A DNA stretch of 64,000 nucleotides from Siphonodentalium dalli (Eukaryota; Mollusca; Scaphopoda; Gadilida; Siphonodentaliidae). How positions within the stretch are numbered: position 1 is the stretch's first letter; the number at the start of each line of letters is the position of its first letter. The stretch is from NCBI GenBank assembly GCA_032622095.1, contig CP136063.1, positions 79,649,980 through 79,713,979 on the forward strand. The letters are read 5' to 3'. The position numbers were made by a program, and so were the translations under genes. The notes under the pieces are model-generated. The model was not told the origin of the DNA. It ran no database searches and saw only the letters and a list, made by a program, of their open reading frames with translations. Positions 56,566 to 64,000 of the stretch are shown piece by piece.

Positions 56566-57152
56566 TTGAAAAGGGTGCAGGTAATATAAGTTGTTAGTTA
56601 TTACATGTTCCCTAAAGACATTGCGGATTCGCCCCAAAATACACCAAATAATATTCGCTTTTGTATTTTCCCCGTTATCGATATACGTCGATAAATACTT
56701 GAACGGCATGGATCAGAAAAGAGCGTTCCGTGTAGATCTATTCCCGATATGGTAGAAATAAAGAGCGTTTGTTTCACTTCTGTGAGAAAAATTGAGAACA
56801 GCTGGAAAATGGCTGTGACCATGACAAGTATTTTCAGAGAAAATGAAGCAGGTATATCAATATTTCGTGTATTTTTCAACCTATACCGGTATCTTATATA
56901 CCTCCTTCATATTACGCAGACAAAATTTGGAAGCTCAAATGAGCCATGTGCCTTATATAATGTATACTTCGCAGTTGGATAAGGTCCCAACTCGAACTTG
57001 CACGATTTAAGTGCACGACTTTGTGGGCGGTTTTGCTTTGCGTCGAATATACAATTATGGAATTTCTCCCGGGTTATTAATTGAATGTTTATTGCGATAT
57101 CGGCACCGGGACCACCCCCTATAACGTGAAGTAGATCATTGAAGAACAAGTA
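56566..57152. other. Unassigned DNA
   Basis: Frames on both strands (56601-57149) carry no motif. CCCGATATGGTAGAAATAAA then GAGCGTTTGTTTCAC near 56744 resembles the internal box of family F, so a decayed F remnant may be present. Confidence 0.35.
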
Positions 57153-57557
57153 TTAACCCTTTACCCAACAAAACGCCCATATAAAGCTTCAACGGCCTAA
57201 AATATCTTCGGTCTGTCTCAATAGCACCATACAAATATGGATATCATTGGAACCGGTTCATTGACCACATTATGATGGTTACAGTTATGCCCTGTACCAA
57301 TGCATTCTCTTATATATGCGAGTCGACCATAGGTCGCCTCGCATATATAAGAGAATGCATTGGCCTAAATAAATTCTTTTTTTTAACACTTTTTACCATT
57401 TTTTCTTATAATATTTTCTACATTCTTTGACAATTTGATCATTTTTAATATGTGTTAAGCCAGTGCATTCTCTTATATATGCGAGGCGACCTATGGTCGA
57501 CTCGCATATATAAGAGAATGCATTGGCACAGGGCCGTTCTGTTGGGTAAAGGGTTAA
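57153..57557. mobile_element. Family B element, copy 3
   Basis: TTAA-CCCTTTACCCAACAAAAC at 57153 and GTTGGGTAAAGGG-TTAA at 57557. Hairpin 1 at 57297-57363 and hairpin 2 at 57459-57527 are reverse complements. There is a short insertion in the spacer (TTATAATATTTTCTAC) relative to the copy at 46833. All other landmarks agree. Confidence 0.92.
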
Positions 57558-58595
57558 TTAACACAGTAATACATTCCCTGACTTGTTTGTTCAATGATAT
57601 AAAATTCCCTACCAGAACGGGTAAAACACATCAAAAAGTTCCCATGTTTTGTTACTGGCAGAGTATGGTCTGTCTATGTCCATAGCATGAAGAGTAGAGA
57701 TTCAAAGCATTATCTAGATGCTGGCAAACGGTTAACTTTATAAGCGCACATGCTCGACATAACATAGTACTTGCATACGAACACTTGTTGCACTCCGCCA
57801 AGAAAGAATCCCAGCTGGCACCGTTTCTACTGTTGATCAACATTTTATGATTTTCCTACTGTTAATTACTGATAAGTAGCTACCTGTTTATTTTAAACCC
57901 GATAAGTTTACAGAAATAAAACAAGCTTCGGTTTCTTTGTAGGTCTCGTATGATTATCGCGTGAATTCAGTATTCTCCGAGAATTAGTGGAATAAACCTC
58001 GCAGAATGGATTACATGACACTACTGTTGACATTTGAGGTTTGTAGTTGGAATAACTAAAACTGTGTTCAGACACTGACAAATTTACCTTTAAATTAGCA
58101 AGCAAATTGTCGCAAACGGCTCTACTTGACAAGTTGATTGACAACTTTTTGAGGCTAATCTCTGACAAAATGTTAGTTTTGCAACTGAAATCCCACGTGC
58201 AGTGATATACATTTGCTGCTCACAAGCCTCACATAGTGAAAGGTGATATAATGTATGAATTTTGGAAGAAGTTTTCGGTCGTATTTAGCACACAAATATA
58301 GGCTATTTGATCAAAATTGCTAAAAACATAATTACCAGACATATTTACCTGTGTGTGAACGTGGCCTCAGAGATAGGAGATGGCAAAAACGACACACAAA
58401 AGTCACACATATACATGTATATAAATTATAATTTAATATCCATCTCACTTTCGAATTGAAAGACCCGGATATTCATGGATATGAACGAGAGAGAAGGATC
58501 TACTATGCAACAAGCACGTGAATGTTTTTCTCAAGAGAGTTGCATGTACTAACCCTCTCTTTCTCTCTGTCACAATTCTCTATAGCTTCCACCAG
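57558..58595. other. Unassigned DNA
   Basis: Frames at 57652-58168 (minus) are without motif. GTGTGTGAACGTGGCCTC near 58347 is a family M trace. TCTCTTTCTCTCTGTC at 58556 is a short pyrimidine tract before the reverse transcriptase remnant. Confidence 0.3.
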
Positions 58596-60480
58596 GGGCC
58601 ATTTCAGTGAAAACGTTGGATGTCCAAACATGGAAAACATAGAGGTCTCGGAGGAAGGAATCCTTAAACCCCGATCAAATCTTAAAATAAACAAGTATGC
58701 AGACAATATTAAACCAATCATTCTGAAACAACTCCACTATGAAATTTCCCCCTTCTTACCAATCTTATTCAAAAGACTGAGGGAAGGTGTCCTCCCACAG
58801 GACTGGACAAAGGGTAATGAGGTTCCTGTATACAAGAAGGATGATATAACAAACCCGGCAAATTATAGACCGATCACCTTTACCTGCATCATCTGTAAAC
58901 TTTCCGAGCATACCATTGCATCCAATATCACGAAACATCGGGGGAAAAGAATAAGATCCTCTCTGATTTGCAGAACGGATGCCGTGAAAGAAAATCATGT
59001 GAAACACAACTCGTGCAATTAGCTGATGATCTCTTGAAACGCCTTGCTGCAGATCAGTAGACCGATCTTATTTTACTCGACTACAATAAAGCCTTTGACA
59101 AGGTCAATCGTGGCAAATTGCTTTAACATTATGACATTGGTGGAACCTCATTAAACTGGATCTGAGCCTTTCTCAACAACAGAGCCCAAGTCGTTGTCCT
59201 GGGGGATGCCTCCACAGAGGTCTCAGTCACATCTGGGGTACCCCTGATGTTTCTGCTCTACATCAACGATTTTCCAGACAACATTACCTCTTAAACACGC
59301 CTATTTGCCGATGACACTGAACTATACACATGACAATAAATAACTCAAAAGTTTGCGATCAATTACAAAACGACCTAAACAAACTACAGAGATGGGATCA
59401 AGATTTGGATATGGCCTTTAACCCTTCAAAATTTCAAGTCCTCATAGTCGCTCCAAAGTTTTTATTACACCCTTCACTCTAAAGTACTTTGATCATGTTA
59501 ATAACGCGCGATATTTGGGAATCGACCTCACAAGCAACCTTTCATTCGATGCCCACATACAACGAACAACTTCCTAAAAGAAATATTGAAACCCCAAATA
59601 AGGCACCCAAGAAAGCAGCTTATCAGGCCACGGTTAGGCAAATGTTAGAGTATGCTGCTGCGATTTGGTCCCCTCATACTTCAGAAAACATGACTAAAAT
59701 TGCACGAGTAGAAAACCGGGCCATCCGTTGGATTTTTAATGACTATTCAAGATTATCAAGTCTGTAAAAATGAGGGAAGAATTAAAACTGAAACCCCTTG
59801 AGGACAAAGGTATCATCTCAAAATTAAACATCTTCATTAAAATAGTCCATATCAACCAAGTGGATGTAACTATTCCAGATTACCTCCAGAAACCACCCGG
59901 ACAAAGCAGATATAGCAACGCTGACACTTATCGTCGAATTCACACTGGGCCAACTTACTTTAGATATTCATTCTTCCCAAGCGCAGCTGTACTTTGGAAT
60001 CAACTCCATTCTGATCTGATCAAACTCTCCGATCCAGACCAGTTCAGGAGCAAGCCTTTAAATAGTGTGTCTGTCATTTGCAGAATGAGGTCCCCAGATG
60101 GTGAATTTAGTGATGCTACCCCCGCATAGCGGGCTAGCATCACCAAATCCACCCTCTGGGAACCTCATTCTGCTGATGTGTAAGCATAATGAGGTCCCCA
60201 GAGGGTGAATTTGGTGATGCTAGCCCGCTATGCGGGGTAGCATCACTAAATTCACGCTCTGTGGACCTCATTCTGCAAATGACAGACACACTATTTCAAG
60301 GCTTGTTCAGGAGGAGTGCTTACTAAAAGTATCAGCTTCAACCATAAACCCAACAGCAACCTTTGTGTTTAACATGCTTCTATCTCTACATATTCTTTTA
60401 ACTGACAAACTTGTCACTATACTATCCACTCAACTTCCTACTCACTTGCTCCGACGCGCCTGGTTAAGAAAGGAATTGTA
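58596..60480 (+). pseudogene. Non-LTR retrotransposon reverse transcriptase, heavily broken
   Basis: Plus-strand reading in order: NIEVSEEGILKP, DNIKPIILKQL, LREGVLPQDWTKG, PVYKKDDITNPANYRPI and ICKLSEHTIASNI (to about 58940). After a frame change: QNGCRERKSCETQL, LLDYNKAFDKVNRGKLL, VSVTSGVP directly joined to LMFLLYINDFP, and RLFADDTELYT (59305). Then come KAAYQATVRQMLEYAAAIWS (59630), a further shift near 59767, and REELKLKPLEDKG to WNQLHSDLIKL (60030). Stops occur near 59058 and 59292. The join GVP-LMF lacks the QGS-LGP part of the core, so the copy is inactive. Family H interrupts the 3' part at about 60045. It belongs to the CR1/Jockey-like group but is a different lineage from the copy at 27610. 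Confidence 0.88.
60045..60315. mobile_element. Family H palindromic double copy inside the reverse transcriptase
   Basis: CAAGCCTTTAAATAGTGTGT, CTGTCATTTGCAGAATGAGG on the left and the reverse complements CCTCATTCTGCAAATGACAG, ACACACTATTTCAAGGCTTG on the right form a large palindrome. Each half holds its own small hairpin: CGCATAGCGGGCTAGCATCA at 60122 and GCTAGCCCGCTATGCGGGGT at 60218. They are joined near 60175. The arrangement is H head to head. Confidence 0.8.
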
Positions 60481-61149
60481 GAAATGTAAAACGATCCGTT
60501 GGCGGGCAACAAGAATGGGGATGCTATATACTGATACTTTGCCAAGTGCTGCGACTGAGTTTATACAATTTAATGTGCTTCAACTCTAGTGTCGTTATAC
60601 ATTCGGCAATAGGTATGATACTGGTTTGTATTGACTTCAGCATACTACTAATATGCTCACTAAGACCTCGCAGCCATCCTCAGCCATTACAATCGCGGGA
60701 CACTCAAGTGTCAACTTGTTTATATTATAGACTTCAAAGCTGTGATTATTTGTGACAATGCGCCGTTATACCATGTACTTTAGTACCAAATAAATGAGCA
60801 GTCAAGTAGTTCTGCGATTATGCAATTTTCATTTGATTCCGTATTGTTGGGCATCTATCCATTATAATAATATACTAAAGACACCCATTGTGTTGAGTGT
60901 ATGTATGGTCCCTTAACAGTTACTCACAGGCAGTATTTTTACACAAAGAATAAGATAAGTGAACAAATAAAATGTTGACAGTCACTTACGACAGTGGTGT
61001 TAATAATTTGAAACCAGATTGACCAGCCGATTAGGCAAATACTGTCATTATACGAGTGTACAACGTTCTGTTCGATCTTTGGCTTTCACCTTCCCTGCGG
61101 GTGGCACTATATTCACGTCTCTGCGGACGGTCATGACGTGGCAACAGGG
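60481..61149. other. Unassigned AT-rich DNA
   Basis: No supported feature. Confidence 0.3.
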
Positions 61150-61560
61150 GTGGTTTATGTGTATAACCCCCCCCCCCCCCCAGAATTTGGCCCAAATGTT
61201 CAACATTTGGAAGGTTCATCCCCGACACAACATGTGGAAGTTTCACATAAAAAATATGTTGAAATTTTTCTTATTGTTTGATTTTCCAACCAATAATTAG
61301 TGGGAAATATCGGTATGTTGTTTCTAGGCCAAACATTACATTTTTTTTGATGGAGTGAAATGGCTATCAGTTTGAAATTTTCCAACCTTAGGTGAGTGTC
61401 ATGTTGTAAAATTCAAACAATTATAAAGCTTGAGGTACCAGTTGGAAAATTCCAATCCGAAGGTGTGGTGCAAAATGGAATTTCGCGAACATAGGGGTTC
61501 GGTCTACATGTCGTGCGAGGCAATTGGAAAATCCAAGGTAGACACCCGCAACTGATACAT
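61150..61560. repeat. Family K repeat with C run, copy 2
   Basis: A 15-C run at 61167-61181 follows GTGTATAA. TGATTTTCCAACCAATAATT then AGTGGG (61278) is the reverse complement of a phrase near 33602. CAGTTGGAAAATTCCAATCC near 61440 corresponds to 33522. Boundaries unclear; non-coding. Confidence 0.5.
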
Positions 61561-62433
61561 CTAGCCACGTCCATGTTTGAACTTGAACATTGATACAAGA
61601 GGCAGCTACGCCCACAAGCTTGCCCATGTCCGGTGTCTGCATATATATAGCCTCTACTTATATACCCCATGTGTTTCCCCACTTCGGGCTACCAAAGTTG
61701 TCATGTGGCTACAACATAACGGTGAATTTACAGGATTGATCATCTTTATCGTACATTCTGTTATGTAAACTTGGTTATGGCTTTATTTAACTATATATTA
61801 TATGATCGTCTACTATCACGAATATTAAAATCCTGAATATATATAATCGGTATTTCTGAAGGTTCTATCCTTTCGTCGATGCCTCCGTCGTACCTATACG
61901 GCTATGGGTGAATGTATTCCTGAACTTCATTGATCCTTTTAAATCCAGTAACATAACCGGTTCATTCGCTTCCGTTTGAGGAACGTGAACCAAACGTATA
62001 CGACTGACTTTTTAGAAGTGGAATTATGTGTCGGTGTATATAGAATTATGTGTCGGTGTATATAGTTTTGACATTCACGGGCGAGATATCGTGTCTAGGA
62101 TTTATATCAAGAGACTTGTTTGTTCTGCTTGGAATATGTTCGTTGTTGGCAATAAAATTATGAAATAACGCGACGAAGATAATCATTTTAGATTGCACTC
62201 CCTCTGGGCGTGATCCTTAATGACTTGGAATCCAATCATCAAAATGGATAGATCGTGTTATTTGTGAGTTTCGAGATAGTATTTCGCAAAGCTATGGAGT
62301 AGCATGATTCTATTTCTAAACCTATATATGCCTTACAGATATCGGAAACATGCAAGCTGCACTTAAAGCGAGATGCAATGCCCAAGTATATAATTAATCC
62401 AGTAATTGCGGGGTTTTTTTCGTAGTTCGGTGA
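61561..62433. other. Unassigned AT-rich DNA
   Basis: GAATTATGTGTCGGTGTATA is repeated twice in tandem at 62022-62068 (23-base unit). No gene is supported. Confidence 0.35.
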
Positions 62434-62757
62434 TCAAGATATGTCAATATAAATAATGTCCATTTCATCCGCCCTTCGAGACATTTTGCCAAGTTTCTCG
62501 TGTGAGCTATATGTCGCAAATGTATTGTACAGCGCCGGGTGAACTATATATGGTGTTTCCGATGTAATGGTGGCAAATGCGTCGTCTTTGAGGCTATTCC
62601 AATGCAAGTCCACGCAGGGCTCTATTGGATTTGAGTTTACGCACTCCTGAGCGTTGATGATGTTCATCGATTGATATCCTGATAATTTGGTTGCTTTGCT
62701 TTTCCTCTTTTCTGAGTTCTTTGATATTATTATGTCATGTGAGCATATTGCTGGTTA
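62434..62757 (-). CDS. Possible terminal coding exon, unknown protein
   Basis: A minus-strand frame of about 105 codons ends with TGA at 62434. A true ATG (62665) begins MNIINAQECVNSNPIEP. Upstream the frame stays open through KNSEKRKSKATKLSGYQS to a stop just before TATAACCAG, a possible splice acceptor near 62750. Residues are polar and varied (DLHWNSLKDDAFATITSE, SSHEKLGKMSRRADEMD), with little AT bias, which is unusual here. I know no family that matches. If real it could be the cytoplasmic tail or last exon of a gene extending to higher coordinates. It may also be chance. Confidence 0.3.
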
Positions 62758-63604
62758 TAAAGTTCATTACATTTTTTTTATTGATGTTTCTTGTCAGACA
62801 CAATTGTTCCTTTGATGTGTCCGTCTATGTTTCGAATACTCTGAATGTCAAGATATTGTATGACACTTGGCGTAAACGTTGTCATTTTTTAATTAATCCC
62901 AATACCATTCGCTTCATTTTATTCTATCTTAAGTTTTCAAACAAAGCATTATATTCCTGAAACACCATGGACATACCTATATACCCATTCACTGAAAATG
63001 AGCATTCGAACTAAATACCAGCAATAACACCTGCAGTTGGTGTCAACATCGCCTCGACCAGCGCAACACTCCCAGCATAGCACCTGCATCACACCCTCAA
63101 GTTATTCTCGCGTTTCGCCCACCCAGTCCATCGGTAGGATCCAACGCGATAACGCCGATAATGGCCGGCATTGACATGGTTTTGCGTCATATGACGATGT
63201 TACCGATGGGTATTAAGGGTGTAATATGATCAGAAAAGCGCACGGCATGCCCCGATAATTATTTTATGACTCTCGAGATTCAAAGCAGACTGTAATCACC
63301 GTGTGACCTGTAATTTGCGACCATTTTTGCCGCAGGGGGTCCATACACATGACTTATAGATGCCGACAATAGACCTGCTACTGTCCACTCGTTACATGTG
63401 TCACCCCGACTGCCGCTCGTGTTACGCCATTGACACCCGCAACGCGACAACAATGGAATCAAATTAAGATATCTGATTTGGAGTCTTTCTATGCAATAAG
63501 AGTCGTACATACGCGTGCAAATATCCTTAGGGAAAAACTCTCCACAGAGTCGAGATATAGAGCGTCTGTCATTTCTCGTGGGATTTGACCTATTGGCAAC
63601 GAAA
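62758..63604. other. Unassigned DNA
   Basis: The plus-strand frame 62691-62960 is leucine and phenylalanine rich because the other strand is AT-rich, and it overlaps the exon candidate. GC is higher around 63040-63180. No supported feature. Confidence 0.3.
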
Positions 63605-63952
63605 TTAGAGGGGAATTATCCGAAGGAAGTGGCTCGTTATACGGTGTTTTATTTCCTCCCTTATACGACAAGCTGCTCTGGAGTAGCCAGAGTTCCAATC
63701 CAGTGACAGTTCCCATACTGGATCGGATTTTAATGAATCAGCTTTGCGCAGAGCTTCGGAGGGATTTGTTTTTTCCAATAATTTGTTCGGCAGTGAGCGC
63801 GGAGACGGTTTGCTGATAACCCACACTGTTTGACTTCTCCATTCAGCTCTTGGACTGTGTTGACTTCGTTGTTTGGATTGGCTCGACATTCGCTCTCTGA
63901 TATCGATAGATAAATTTGGACTGTTTCTTCTTCCTAATATGATCAGTGACAT
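63605..63952 (-). CDS. Weak open reading frame candidate
   Basis: A minus-strand frame of 115 codons with an ATG at 63952: MSLIILGRRNSPN, then a polar serine and arginine rich run (RMSSQSKQRSQHSPRAEWRS) and WELSLDWNSGYSRAACR. No domain recognised. Other frames overlap it on both strands. It may be 5' exon or untranslated sequence of a gene beyond the window, or chance. Confidence 0.15.
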   Translation of the reverse strand: MSLIILGRRNSPNLSIDIRERMSSQSKQRSQHSPRAEWRSQTVWVISKPSPRSLPNKLLEKTNPSEALRKADSLKSDPVWELSLDWNSGYSRAACRIREEIKHRITSHFLRIIPL

Positions 63953-64000
63953 CTGTTATAGATTTATATTCGATAGGAATACACAATACATGACGTGAGT

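Noticed and set aside
61031-61300. Open frames on both strands around a C run
   Set aside because: They read proline or glycine through the 15-C run and have no motif.
62691-62960. Hydrophobic 89-codon plus-strand frame suggesting membrane segments
   Set aside because: Its leucine and phenylalanine content follows from AT-rich text, and it overlaps a more polar frame on the other strand.

Overview
This window looks like AT-rich, repeat-dominated animal nuclear DNA. Most open frames are short and start or stop inside repeats. There are two decayed non-LTR reverse transcriptases, LINE-type 3' tails, many small inverted-repeat elements, and clamped repeats with C-run/G-run hairpin ends and GACA or GGAC tracts. 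From memory, this mixture resembles mollusc genomes (bivalve or gastropod). That taxonomic call is inference. I find no intact host gene, rRNA, tRNA, CRISPR array or bacterial operon.

Layout. 1-10 kb: TTAA-flanked small elements (families A and E), near-perfect hairpins (G, P), a 1.15 kb long-arm element and a 168-bp tandem array. 10-20 kb: two family-C elements, families A, I and J, and a family-E element split by a 1,731-bp hAT-type insertion with a perfect 8-bp target duplication. 20-27 kb: degenerate tandem arrays, a duplicated 180-bp exon-like module, and another E copy carrying a 76-bp miniature element. 27.6-29.2 kb: minus-strand reverse transcriptase pseudogene. 30-37 kb: family B, a 1.08 kb foldback element carrying an E copy, and families N and J. 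37-46 kb: tandem arrays and GC-rich inverted repeats. 46-58 kb: two more near-identical B copies, an E copy split by a 120-bp tandem array, nested H and L elements, and a possible von Willebrand A fragment. 58.6-60.5 kb: a second, plus-strand reverse transcriptase pseudogene broken by an H palindrome. 60.5-64 kb: mostly unassigned, with two weak exon candidates.

The main signal is a community of non-autonomous elements bounded by TTAA. One group ends TTAA-CCCTTT (families A, B, C, J; piggyBac-like by ends). The other ends TTAA-AGG (E, F, I, N; Kolobok-like or other TTAA users). Families A, B and C have different tips but share one internal hairpin module around GCATTCTCTTATATATGCGAG (split here as GCATTCTCTTATATA and TGCGAG). 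It occurs in about 16 full or decayed hairpins across the window. Nesting (G in H, hAT in E, miniature element in E, tandem array in E, E in foldback, H in reverse transcriptase) gives a relative insertion history. No transposase able to move any of them is encoded here. Family letters are labels used only in this annotation.
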